A DNA stretch of 64,000 nucleotides from Panax quinquefolius (Eukaryota > Streptophyta > Magnoliopsida > Apiales > Araliaceae): the NCBI GenBank assembly GCA_020205615.1, contig CM035166.1:87969043-88033042 (forward strand), read 5' to 3'. Shown piece after piece: positions 1-10,178 of this stretch. How positions within the stretch are numbered: the stretch's first letter is position 1; the number at the start of each line of letters is the position of its first letter. Position numbers and translations under genes: made by a program. The notes beneath the pieces are model-generated. The model was not told the origin of the DNA. It was given only the letters and a program-made list of their open reading frames with translations, and ran no database searches.

Positions 1-480
1 ATTAAATAAACTTAATATCATTAATATTAAATTGTTAATGAAATTTACCTTTAAAAATCAAAATTTGTATTTTATAACTTAAAATATTTTAAACTATTTA
101 TTTTCATTTAAAATGATTTTATAATATTAAAATCATTTTAATTAATTTATTTAATATAATTCCTAAATAAATCTAATATCATTAATATTTAATAATTAAT
201 GAAACTTATCTTAAAATATTATAAGTTATGTTTTATAACTTAAAATATTATTAAATACCTTATTATTATTTAGAATGATTTTTAATACAATAAAATCATT
301 TTTAATTTATTTATTTAATGTATTTATTAAATAATTTAAATACCAATAATATCCAAATAAATGTTAATATTTATGAAAAATATGTCAAATTATTAAAAGT
401 TAATTTTTAAAACTTAAAATAATTTTTAAAACTATTTTTGTAATTTTTAGAATTTATTTACTATTTTTAAATGATTTTTA
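1..480. repeat. AT-rich tandem repeat, about 160-175 bp period
   Basis: Very AT-rich sequence in which the same order of words recurs: AATATC near positions 14, 175 and 348, each followed by AATAAATNNTTAATAT-like text, then ATTTTATAACTTAAAATATT, then a TGATTTT/AATCATTTT pair. Spacing is about 161 and 173 bp, so roughly three diverged units are present. No ORF of note. It may be a satellite-like array or internal low-complexity sequence of the neighbouring element. The array probably continues left of the window. Confidence 0.4.
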
Positions 481-3049
481 GAATTTAAACTAATTAATTT
501 TACTAAGTATGTCGCTAAAGCCCTTTGGCGACAGAAAGTGCCGCCTATTGTGTTCTTGAGAAACCCAGAATCTTCAAAGTCAGTTTCGAGTAACCTACTT
601 TGACCAAGCTTAATTCAGTGTCTACTATGTTTCTGGGCTAACTAATGGTCAGATCTTGTAGTGTGTTGATGTAACACTACATGAAACAACAATTAATAAG
701 GTCATACTACATCACAATTGAAAGTTAAAAATCTTTGAAATCACTGTCAAGCGTGTTCATCATATTTCTGGGCTGCCCAGAAAATTTTAGTCATGGTCGG
801 TCAACGCTTTTGTTGACCTTAAATCTATCAATCTGTTCATGTTAAGTGTTTTCTGTTCGTCGGGCTGTCTAGAAAAACTATCAAAGAACATGTTTCAAGC
901 CATGGTCAAGTATAAACATAAATAATCAAAACGAGCTAAGGCTCAGAAAATCGTGTCAGAGACTGTTCTTCATTTTTGGGTTTTCTTGAAATGAAGAACA
1001 GATCGAGAGTGCATGTTTGGGCTTCCACTACATGTTAGTCTTGTAATATTTTCATGACCTAAGAGTTCTAGTTTGTAGCTAGCATGCAAGACCACAGATC
1101 TATTACATAAAAACAGTATAACCACAACAGATCATGCAGATATAGGCCGGTCAAACCATGTCAGAAGACATGTTCTTGAATTTTTTGGAATTTCCAGAAA
1201 CAGATTTTGTGAACTAGTAAGCTAGTTTGACCTTCCATTGTGTTCAATACAATGATGATATAAGGGATCTAAAGGCATATATCCATAGTAAACATAACAA
1301 GGTACAACTCAGTTACCATAATGGACTCGTAACAACTAACTTGTCTGAAAGATACAGAGACATGAACATATTGTCAGAACGTTCTAGGTAGCATCTGGGT
1401 TACCCAGATTGGCTTGGTCATGGTCGGTCAACCGACTTTGACCATCAATAACTTTCACTCTATAACATATCTGACTCTGAATCAAGTTCTAGATTCAAGA
1501 TATCACAGCATACTATAACTCCAAAACAAAAAAGACACCAAATCATAAACACAGAGATATCTACAGCCTCTGACTTTTGCTTGTCAGACACAAAATAAGT
1601 TTTTCCCATATTTTGAAAAATGACAAATCCGAGCCTCTAGATGTTATGGATCTAACATCTAGCAACCCAGATCACTTTGTTAGACTCCATACTACATATT
1701 TAACACAAAAAAAACTAACATCTAACATGCAGATCAAGATCAGATTTCTTTTTAGGGTTCATACCTTTAAGTGAGCAAATCTGATTTCTATGCTTATGAT
1801 TTGTTAAGTGTGATACTGGGGCTTGATTTATGACTGATCTAGCAAAGAAATTTTGGAGGTTTTGGAGAGAGAAGTTCTAGGATGAGTGTTTGTGCAAAAT
1901 GAGCTTGAAGGAGACTTTTTCTCTCTCTTGAATTCTATATAAACTTGTATACAATGCATGTGGCTATTAGTAATGGCTGAGAATTGTAGTCTTGTAGGTT
2001 CATAGCTTGACTATAGTGGCTAGCAAGATTTTGCTAGATCTTGTCTTCAATAATTCAAGAATGTGACAAAAAGGGCACTTTGGTAATTTTATTTTAATTT
2101 TAAGGGCATTCTTGTCCAAGGTGCTTGAATCTAGGGTTTAATCACTAAATTTTACATTTTAAAGTTTTCCAAATAATTACTAGGGTTTGAACAATTAAAA
2201 ATTTAAGTGTAGCAAAATTTTAATTAAAACATACTAATTAAAATTAGGGGTTTTAATAGAATTTAGGTTTTAAATAATTAGGGTGCCTTAATTATCATTA
2301 GGGTTCCTAAATTAACATTTCAATTTACTAAAATAATAATTAGGGTTTATAATTTTAGCAATTAGGGTTCCTAATTTTAAATTAGGGTTTTCAAATATTA
2401 ATTAGGGTTTTATCTAATTAACATTAATTCTATAATATGCACATAATTCATATAACACAATTTCTGACCGATCTTAATTTCCAGTTTTAAATTCCCAATT
2501 ATGGTTTATGACAATAATACTAGGGTTTGTTGTCATACACCATAATTGACTAACCAATATCAGTCTACACATATACTGTATATATTTATAACCTGTAAAA
2601 ATAATATTATATTTAATATAATATTATTATTCTTATTCATAACTCAAAATCCATAATCGGGGTTTGGATTCCATATCGATTTTTCTTTCATCATTAATTA
2701 AGTTAAAATAATTAATGAATAATTTGAATTAAAATTCATATAATAAAATAGTAATTATAATAATTCAATAATCACTTCATATATTATTTAAATAATATAA
2801 AAATCATAGTTTCATAGAAAATAAATAATAAAGACATTTCTACTATGAAATTAATTATCATAAGTATATACTTTATAATGATCAAAAATTCTAAAATAAA
2901 ATTATTTGAAATTATTGATGTAATAAATAAATTTTATTTATCACATATATACATACACATTACTTGGCACATATTCTTATTTTTTTTAAAAAAAAATTTA
3001 TATGCAAAATTTCTTAAATATTTATATAGAAAATATTCAGGTTATTACA
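481..3049 (-). mobile_element. Relic ending like a chromovirus LTR, minus strand
   Basis: Read on the minus strand the block starts at 3049 with TGTAATAACCTGAATATTTT, a start typical of plant chromovirus LTRs (Tekay/Del/Reina group). The next bases, from 3050, match the interior of the Tat LTR (ACTCTAATCCTATG in the copy at 33980-33993). 3049/3050 is therefore an insertion junction. The left LTR end, a PBS (reverse complement of TGGTATCAGAGC) and the second target duplication were not found, so it is unclear where LTR ends and internal sequence begins. The block has no credible coding sequence. The only ORFs are of 60-95 codons with low-complexity composition. Confidence 0.4.
2110..2425 (+). 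repeat. Dispersed TTAGGGTTT-like motifs
   Basis: At least nine AGGGTTT or AGGGTTC words (for example CTAGGGTTTAATC, AATTAGGGTTTATAA, ATTAGGGTTCCTAA) lie within about 320 bp in one orientation, spaced 20-50 bp by AT-rich filler. They resemble the plant telomere unit TTTAGGG but are not in register, so this is an AT-rich degenerate motif cluster and not an interstitial telomere array. Confidence 0.4.
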
Positions 3050-3328
3050 CTAATCCTATGTCATTGTGTAGCTTTCGACAACAACATGCCGAAAAAGGTC
3101 TTATACACCTCGATTGGATGCCCTGATTGAAGTTCTAAAAGTTCGAGCGGACAACACGTTGCACGCGTACAAGTACTTCGAGATTGCGAGGAACCCCGGG
3201 CAGTCGCAGGTACACCTGTGGCTCCCCCCTCTATAAATAGAGGGATTGGGGCAGCTATTTTGTATATAGAAAAAAGGCAAGGAAGTCCCGTCCAATTTGC
3301 TATGTACACACTATAAATTGAGTGCTTT
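3050..3328 (+). mobile_element. Tat LTR fragment (copy C), left part
   Basis: Closely follows the LTR of Tat element B (about 33984-34290): the CATTGT...TCGACAAC stretch, the TACACCTG...GGCTC block, the TATA box in CTATAAATAGAGG, and CAATTTGCT before the break at about 3328. The sequence continues after the Athila-like insertion at 9575. Orientation is plus, as in element B. The stretch of LTR between the two halves (equivalent to about 34290-35395) is missing, so the split involved a deletion. Confidence 0.75.
3231..3240 (+). promoter_or_regulatory. TATA box of Tat LTR copy C
   Basis: CTATAAATAG sits inside the conserved CCTCTATAAATAGAGG block. The same block occurs in the other Tat LTRs at 12761, 30696, 34201 and 56252, which marks it as the LTR core promoter. 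Transcription would run to the right. Confidence 0.55.
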
Positions 3329-3414
3329 CTAAAGAGAATTAAAAATAAAAATAAAAATATTTAAATTAAGACTAATTTGATTGAAATTAATATTGGCAAA
3401 GATATATTAACGAA

Positions 3415-3433
3415 TTCCCCGACAATGGCGCCA
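3415..3433 (-). other. Second PBS, tRNA-Asp type (truncated tandem copy)
   Basis: On the minus strand TGGCGCCATTGTCGGGGAA, complementary to the 3' end expected for plant tRNA-Asp, six bases after the end of the left LTR. It belongs to a leader whose downstream part is missing. Its presence next to what should be the 3' LTR is what reveals the tandem arrangement. Confidence 0.6.
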
Positions 3434-4430
3434 AAAACTTGTTGGGTAAAATCTAGTTACGCACAACACGCAAGTATACGTGGTCAACAAGTAATAAATT
3501 GAAAATAGAGTATCGTTCCCATGAGGAATTGTTTTATAAAAATCACCAAGTACTAACCCGTAACCAACTCAATCTTATTTAAACGAATGAATTTCAAATT
3601 ATATAAATTAAACTACTATTAAATTCCACTAGTTAAATTAAGATAACGGAGATTTAAGATCATAACTTCACTTATTTCTTCATTTTAAGTTAACACACTT
3701 CTCATTAATTATTCTCTATCCTGAATTGTTAATCAAGAACACTAAAGCAGATAAAACCACCTCTCGATGCATAATACCCATATTAACGTCAATCCACAAT
3801 TAAGATAGAAATCTGTTAAACACCTTAATCAACTAACCTACTATATCTCTATGTGAATTACAATTGAAGAAGGATGAAGAATAAGTTCTCTATCTGATTA
3901 CATGCGATGTCAAGCGTATCTCTACCTTAACAATAATCAAAAATCTGCTATTGACAAAATTCATTACACATGCTATCATGATAAGATCTAAATCAATACT
4001 TCATCTCTCGAGTTCATATAGATTATCACGGTAATTGATGGCCAATCAATTAAACAATTAAGTCCAAATCACAATAGACAATCCTCACAATAGAACATAA
4101 TAATTGATAGCGAATCATATTAAAATAAACTACACAATAAGATCCATTGTAATCTCAAACAAAGAATTAGTTCATGATTATTGAATTAAAACTAAGAATC
4201 CACAATTGAATACACATTGAAAGATAAAAATAAGAGCAGAGTAAAGAATAAATCTGTTGTCAGTAGATCTCCATCTTCCTCAAGCTCCTGCTCTTGATCT
4301 TCAATGGTCTTCAAGTTGCTTCAATCTCCAAATCTAATTAGAACTAGTGTTTTGCTCTAATTTACTCTAATCTAATCTAATTGGATCCTCTATCTAGTCC
4401 ATCATCTCTCTAATCCTTGTGATTCTCCTC

Positions 4431-4440
4431 CTTATATAAG
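4431..4440 (-). promoter_or_regulatory. TATA box of Athila-like LTR (left)
   Basis: CTTATATAAG reads as a TATA box in the element's direction. The same decamer occurs at the equivalent place in the other LTR (8829). It is palindromic, so the direction is set by the element and not by the site. Confidence 0.45.
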
Positions 4441-4552
4441 TCTCTTCATATGTCTTTAAGTCCTCTTGGAAGTCCTTGTGTCAATCGGATCGAAACAATC
4501 CTTTCCAGACTCAAATTGGATCAAAGTTCGCACTTTTCACACATTTTCTGGG

Positions 4553-4660
4553 CTACCCCCGCCCCGACGGGGGTCTATGCTTGTTTTGGGCCCGCCCCGG
4601 TGGGCTAGGGTTCTGACTTGTGGCTGGTACGCCCACCCCGGCGGCGGTTTTGTGAAGGAA
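4553..4660. repeat. GC-rich hairpin cluster in the LTR
   Basis: Three consecutive GC-rich inverted repeats stand out from AT-rich surroundings: CCCCCGCCCCGACGGGGG, then GCCCGCCCCGGTGGGC, then CCCACCCCGGCGGCGG. The other LTR has the same block with partly decayed stems (8954-9056). It lies downstream of the TATA box only when the plus strand is read. In the element's own direction it is upstream, in U3. Confidence 0.55.
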
Positions 4661-5184
4661 AATTTTCTACTCTGGCGTCCCTTGGGAAAACGACCATAAC
4701 GTTTGATCAAGGAAGAGTTACGAGGCCTACCACCTATCAAATCGAAGATATCGACGAGATCTACAACCTTTATTATTTAAGATGTTAGAAATAACGGACG
4801 GATAAAGGTCGAAATTGGGAGGGAAGAGACTGTTGTGCAAATGGCCACCCAAAGCAGTGACGTTCGACGTCCGTTGGTACAAATGTCATAACTCTTGCAT
4901 CCGAACTCCGATTGGAATGATTCAAGATGTTCCGGAAAGCTAAGAAGAAGATATACAATGTAATTCAAGTTCCAAACCAAGAACATGAAATAAAAATAAA
5001 AGCCCAAATGATGTCCGGATTGCTTTTCTTTACATTTTCATACCAATTCTTTGCGATTTCAACTCCCAAGCATATAATCTACAAAAACGAACACAAAATG
5101 CATGAAAAGTAACTAAGAACATGAAATTAAGCAAATAATTCAAGTAATAGATACCGGATAAGTAGGTATACAACCTACTTATCA

Positions 5185-5200
5185 AATACCCCCAAACTTA
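5185..5200 (-). other. Polypurine tract of Athila-like element
   Basis: On the minus strand TAAGTTTGGGGGTATT ends immediately at the TG of the 3' LTR. It is the expected plus-strand primer site. Three further TAAGTTTGGGGG-like copies occur inside the element at 5846, 6261 and 7291. Confidence 0.75.
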
Positions 5201-6669
5201 AACCTTTGTTTGTCCTCAAGCAAAAACACAAAACAATAATGCAATGCAATGCAACTAATCTACATGCCTACGAATCCAGCAGTAATGACATAAACAAGTC
5301 TATTCAACCGGCCTTAGAAAAATCAAGTAAACACGATAATACATCATATCAGAACTCATCAGTAACTTCTCAATTAATCATCAAATCTTAGACTGTTATC
5401 ACGAATATAGTGCGTGTGTGCTCCACAACAATGTTAACTGATATAAAATCAAATTTAACACATAACATGTCTCTTCGAAGGCATCATACAGTGTAAACTC
5501 AAGAAATCCAAAAACAAGCTAGATCCAACTAAAATCAAATAATTACCAATATCGCGGGTCAACATGGGATACTTATGCTTTATTTTTCATCTACGGGGGC
5601 TTTTCGCTCTTATTTCCCATTTTATTCATTTTTCCTATTTTTTTCTTTTCTTTTTCTTTTTCTTTTTGGATAGTGAGTGCGTTTTACGCTCCATCTCATG
5701 CATGTGTTTATGAGGAGTGCATTTCACGCTTCTTCTCGACCCACCACAAGACTCAATTTATTCAACTCGATATATTTTTTTTCTTTTTTTTCTTTTCCAT
5801 TTTTCCCTTTTTTCTTCTTTTTTTAGCTTATATACCCCAAATATTCCCCCAAACTTAGGTTCTTGTCTAACTTTAGCCATCACTATTTATTCTTGTCATT
5901 CTTTCATTCAAGCTAGCATTATCCATTAGAATCTCATTATGTATCAATTTAAACTAAATCAATCAACAAGTTGTTTTTACTATGCTATCCTTATTATACC
6001 AGTTTCAAACAAAAAAAGACTCAATTCATAACAAGAAATCACATCAAAGCTCTAATATTCAGTACTATACTTGTCTACCCTATTCCAATCTCATCATTGG
6101 CCAAAAGAAACTGTAACTATCTAACAGCTGGAATCATGCAAGATGAACTGTTTTTTTTTTAGTTATAAATAAAAACTATTATGCAACTACTCTACTATGA
6201 AAACTGTTATGCAATTACACTACATGAATGCAAACATAAATAACCCTAAATTATTTAACTCCCCCAAACTTAACAATTACAATGTTCTCATTGTAAAATA
6301 AAGCATGAAGTGGACGAGGACTTCCCTGTAATCATTTAAGCTTGTGGTGATGGTGGCGCTGGCGGCGACGATCATTTTCCTATCCATTGAACCTCCAATA
6401 CCTGCAATGAAAAGAGACAACATGGATTAGAATAACACTTGGATTCCTATCTACTAAATAAACTAGGAAAACATATAAATAAATAATAAAAATTCCTAGG
6501 TTGCCTCCCAGTCAGCGCTTGATTTATAGTCTTTCAGCCTGACTTTATCTGGTCAACGCTATCCAATTCCTTTTCGAAAGTTGAGGAACCCTCCATCCAT
6601 CGGAAATAATGTAGCTTTTGGTAGGTTCCCATTTGTGAAAGCCATTGCATTAAAGTCACCTAGCATGCT
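5201..6669 (-). other. Non-coding 3' internal region of Athila-like element
   Basis: About 1.5 kb between the gag-like ORF and the 3' PPT. It carries long polypyrimidine runs on the plus strand (5637-5668 and 5766-5825) and two extra PPT-like words (5846, 6261). Stop codons fill all frames, and no protease, RT or integrase motifs are seen. In full-length Athila elements pol would lie here, so its absence defines this copy as non-autonomous. Confidence 0.6.
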
Positions 6670-7701
6670 CTAATTTGGTATAATCTCCATGAAGAAGGGC
6701 AAATAACTAGGTCTTATCTCCATTGTGGTTGTTATCATATTTGGGCATGAAAGTGTGTCCAACACAATGGGCTCTTCGTCTATCTTCTCTTTCTCATCCC
6801 AACACGGCTTCCTTGTTGCCCTAGCTCTTATGTCATAAAGAGCTTCGCCGACGATATGACTACCTAGCAGACATGGTTTTCTAAATCTAACCGGATCCTT
6901 GTTAGTACTTATAGTTAGTTCTTCATCGACCTTGTTGTCATTATCCTCATTTGTCTCTTTTCCAACATCTTGTGGCTCATCCAGTTGTAGATTTGGCTTG
7001 GGCACTTCATCAATCTCAGAATTCTCATCATAACACCAATTGTTTCGAGGAAGGTTGCTTATGGCTTTGGTCATTGGCTCTATCTGATCCGTAAGATTTT
7101 GAATTGAACTCGCTTGATTACTCATCTTCTCCTCATTTGCTGCTACAAACTTGGAAAATAATTCCTCAAACCATGAATTATCTGTCTCTTGTAACACTGG
7201 AGGTGGACATGAAAATTCCGTTGTGTATGATGGATTTAGAGCGTAATGTTGGTCTTCATAAGTATCGCTCCATGACGAATCCGGGTGATACCCCCAAACT
7301 TGATGATAATTATCATATACATACTGATTGAGGTAATTACCACCATACTGTACCGCCCCAAGATTGATGGTGCATTGATTACTCGGGTGATTGCCAGCAC
7401 AATAGTCACAAATAACTACAATCCTTCGACTCATTTGGGCTGCCAAAACGTCCAACTTCCTCGAAAGTTCTTTAATCTGTGCTGAGATTGCGAAAAGTGT
7501 CACGAGTCTGTCAATCTCCGCTCCCCTTGGCTGAGTCATTCTTGCAATCCTTCGACTCCGGTGGGCTGCGATAACCTCCAACGTCTTCGAAGTTACCTCA
7601 ATTTGTATTGGCTCTATAGAAGATGTATTAAGTCCATCAATCCCTGTTTCCCTTGGTTGAGTCATGTTCGTGTATGGCCATTGATACGTAAAGTCATCCA
7701 T
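6670..7701 (-). CDS. Gag-like protein of Athila-type element (343 aa)
   Basis: Structural protein of the retrotransposon particle, here only the C-terminal half of a normal Athila Gag. The ORF is open for 343 codons from an ATG 110 bases past the PBS. An imperfect duplication of about 55 residues at the N-terminus (two TQPR...I..L blocks) leads to a zinc-knuckle-like CDYCAGNHPSNQC at about residue 98. That has spacing C-x2-C-x3-H-x4-C, one residue short of a canonical knuckle. Then comes the Athila-type VQYGGNYLNQ...WGYHPDSSW segment, and later FEELFSKFVAANEEKM...ISNLPRNN, which matches the conserved Athila stretch before protease. The acidic tail (KETNEDNDNKVDEE) fits a linker. The capsid region is missing and no protease follows. 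An intact frame in a 343-codon ORF suggests fairly recent activity or constraint. Confidence 0.7.
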   Translation of the reverse strand: MDDFTYQWPYTNMTQPRETGIDGLNTSSIEPIQIEVTSKTLEVIAAHRSRRIARMTQPRGAEIDRLVTLFAISAQIKELSRKLDVLAAQMSRRIVVICDYCAGNHPSNQCTINLGAVQYGGNYLNQYVYDNYHQVWGYHPDSSWSDTYEDQHYALNPSYTTEFSCPPPVLQETDNSWFEELFSKFVAANEEKMSNQASSIQNLTDQIEPMTKAISNLPRNNWCYDENSEIDEVPKPNLQLDEPQDVGKETNEDNDNKVDEELTISTNKDPVRFRKPCLLGSHIVGEALYDIRARATRKPCWDEKEKIDEEPIVLDTLSCPNMITTTMEIRPSYLPFFMEIIPN

Positions 7702-7810
7702 GGTACCTGAAAAAAGAAAAATATAGGAAGAGAATTAAAAATAAAAATAAAAATGTTTAAATTAAGACTAATTTGATTGAAATTAATATTGACAAAGATA
7801 TATTAACTAA

Positions 7811-7829
7811 TTCCCCGGCAACGACGCCA
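7811..7829 (-). other. PBS, tRNA-Asp type
   Basis: On the minus strand TGGCGTCGTTGCCGGGGAA, one mismatch from the TGGCGCCGTTGCCGGGGA complement of plant tRNA-Asp. It lies six bases downstream of the 5' LTR end. Athila elements commonly use this primer. Confidence 0.75.
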
Positions 7830-7835
7830 AAAACT

Positions 7836-9574
7836 TGTTGGGTAAAATCTAGTTACGCACAACACGCAAGTATACGTGGTCAACAAGTAATAAAGTGAAA
7901 GTAGAGTATCATTCCCACGAGGAATTATTTTATAAAAATCACCAAGTACTAACCCATAACCAACTCAATCTTATTTAAATGAATGAATTTCAAATTATAT
8001 AAATTAAACTACTATTAAATTCCACTAGTTAAATTAAGATAACGGAGATTTAAGATCACAACTTCACTTATTGCTTCATTTAAGTTAACACACTTCTCAT
8101 CAATTATTCTCTATCCTAAATTGTTAATCAAGAACACTAAAGTATATAAAACCACCTCTCGATGCATAATACCCATATTAACGTCAATCCATAATTAAGA
8201 TAGAAATTCATTAAACACCTTAATCAACTAATCCACTATATCTCTATGTGAATTACAATTGAAGAAGGTTGAAGAATAAGTTCTCTATCCGATTACATGC
8301 GATGTCAAGCGTATCTCAACCTTAACAATAATCAAAAATCTGCTATTGACAAAATTCATGACACATGCTATCATGATAAGATCTAAATCAATACTTCATC
8401 TCTCGAGTTCATATAGATTATCACGGTAATTGATGGCCAATCAATTAAACAATTATGTCCAAATCACAATAGACAATCCTCACAATAGAACATAATAATT
8501 GATAGCGAAGCATATTAAAATAAACTACACAATAAGATCCATTGTAATCTCAAACAAAGAATTAGTTCATGATTATTGAATTAAAACTAAGAATCCACAA
8601 TTGAATACACATTGAAAGATAAAAATAAGAGTAGGGTAAAGAATAAATCTATTGTCAGTAGATCTCCATCTTCCTCAAGCTCCTGCTCTTGATCTTCAAT
8701 GGTCTTCAAGTTGCTTCAATCTCCAAATCTAATTATAACTAGTGTTTTTTGCTCTAATCTACTCTAATCTAATCTAATTAGATCCTCTATCTAGTCTCTC
8801 ATCTCTTTAATCCTTGTGATTCTCCACCTTATATAAGTCTCTTTATATGTCTTTAAGTCCTCTTGGAAGTCCTTGTGTCAATCGGATCGAAACAATCCTT
8901 TCTGGACTCAAATTGGACCAAAGTTCGCACTTTTTGCGCATTTTCTGGGCTACCCCCGCCCTGGCGGGGGTCTATGATTGTTTTGAGCCCGCCTCGATGG
9001 GCTAGGGTTCTGACTTGTGGCTGGTACACCCACCCCGGCGGCGGTTTTGTGACGAAATTTTTTCTGCTCTGACGTCCCTTGGGAAAATGGCCATAACTTT
9101 TGATCCAGGAAGAGTTACGAGGCCTGTCACCTATCAAATCAAATATATCGACGAGATATACAACTTTCCCTCTTTAAGATTTTAGAAATCACCGACGGAT
9201 GAAGGTCGAAATTGGGCTGGAAGTGACTGCTGTGCAAATGGCCACCCAAAACAGTGACGTTCGACGTCCGTTGGTACAAATTTCATAACTCTTGCATCTG
9301 AACTCCAATTGGAATGATTCAAGATGTTCCAGAAAGCTAAGAAGAAGCTCTATAATGTCATCCAAGTTCCAAACCAAGAAATAAACATAAAAGCCCAAAC
9401 GATGTCCGAATTGCTTTTCTTTACATTTTCATACCAATTCTTTGCGATTTCAACTCCCAAGCATATAATCTACAAAACGAACACAAAATGCATGAAAAGT
9501 AACTAAAAACATGAGATTAAGCAAATAATTCAAGTAACAGATACCGGATAAGTAGGTATAAAACCTACTTATCA
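7836..9574 (-). repeat. Athila-like LTR, right copy (5' LTR), about 1739 bp
   Basis: Same limits as the left copy: TGTTGGGTAAAATC at 7836 and ACCTACTTATCA ending at 9574. The TATA decamer is at 8829-8838. The flank at 9575 (CACTGCTATG...) is Tat LTR sequence. A target duplication cannot be confirmed because the left side of the element is truncated. Confidence 0.85.
8829..8838 (-). promoter_or_regulatory. TATA box of Athila-like LTR (right, 5')
   Basis: CTTATATAAG at the position equivalent to 4431 in the other LTR. In this 5' LTR it would drive transcription leftwards through the gag-like ORF. Confidence 0.45.
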
Positions 9575-10178
9575 CACTGCTATGTGTATTATTTTCTCGA
9601 AGATGCTTCGCATCTCGATAATAAAAGTAATCAAGCCGAACACATAATAAAATGGAAGTATCAAAGGCCTCAATTACTATTGAGCACAAGGGTTTGAAAA
9701 ACTTCTTTTTACAAAACATTACTGCTATATCTTGTTAAAACTGAACTTTTATACAAAATTCAAACCCTTTGTATATAGGTGCGAATGAGGCATAACACTA
9801 CTTCCAAATAATTGCACATTGATCCACACACACACACATATTCATATAACAGTTTAATTGAAAAGTGGCGGTCACCGTGGCAACACGGATGTCGGGGGGG
9901 TACCTAACACCTTCCCTCCGCATAACCAAGTCCCCGGACCCTAAAGAATCTCAGTTTCACAGACCCGTTAAGTAATGTCACATCATTGGGTCAATGTGCA
10001 AATCTTTTCTCGGTTGTATTGGTACAACCATTTAAAAAACCAACTAGCAACTCTTACAATCCAATCGTCGACATATATATATCGGACATTTTCATAACTT
10101 GTTTTTTCAAACAAATCTCACCTAACATGAGAACAACAAAAGAAAAGAACAGTAAAGGGACAAATAAAAATCCGGCCA
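9575..10178 (+). mobile_element. Tat LTR fragment (copy C), right part
   Basis: Continues the Tat LTR interrupted at 3328. It matches element B at about 35395-35985: GATGCTTCGCATCTCGATAA, the CACACACACACA run, the block AACACGGATGTCGGGGGG, and TTTTTCAAACAAATCTCACC. It ends at about 10178 (AAAAATCCGGCCA in place of AAAAATCCCGACGTCGACA). No PBS follows, so this is a truncated or solo LTR. Confidence 0.75.

Larger units (their letters stand above)
3440..5184 (-). repeat. Athila-like LTR, left copy (3' LTR), about 1745 bp
   Basis: Plus-strand limits are TGTTGGGTAAAATC and ACCTACTTATCA, that is TG...CA. It aligns along its whole length with 7836-9574, with scattered substitutions and small indels. 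It includes a TATA box (4431), a GC-rich block of nested hairpins (4553-4660) and a palindrome at the end (GATAAGTAGGT...ACCTACTTATC, about 5156-5183). It holds no real coding sequence. Confidence 0.85.
3329..9574 (-). mobile_element. Athila-like non-autonomous element with extra truncated leader
   Basis: Two near-identical LTRs (3440-5184 and 7836-9574) flank a 2.65-kb internal region. On the minus strand the order is LTR, tRNA-Asp-type PBS, gag-like ORF, PPT, LTR. There is no protease, RT, RNase H or integrase, so movement would have needed proteins from an autonomous Athila relative. To the left of the left LTR a second copy of the PBS and leader (3329-3439) matches 7731-7835. The locus is therefore LTR-internal-LTR-leader, broken at about 3329. 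This suggests unequal recombination between elements or partial loss of a tandem copy. It interrupts a Tat LTR. Confidence 0.8.

Noticed and set aside
2110..2425. Interstitial telomere array
   Set aside because: TTTAGGG-like words are out of register and separated by unrelated AT-rich sequence.
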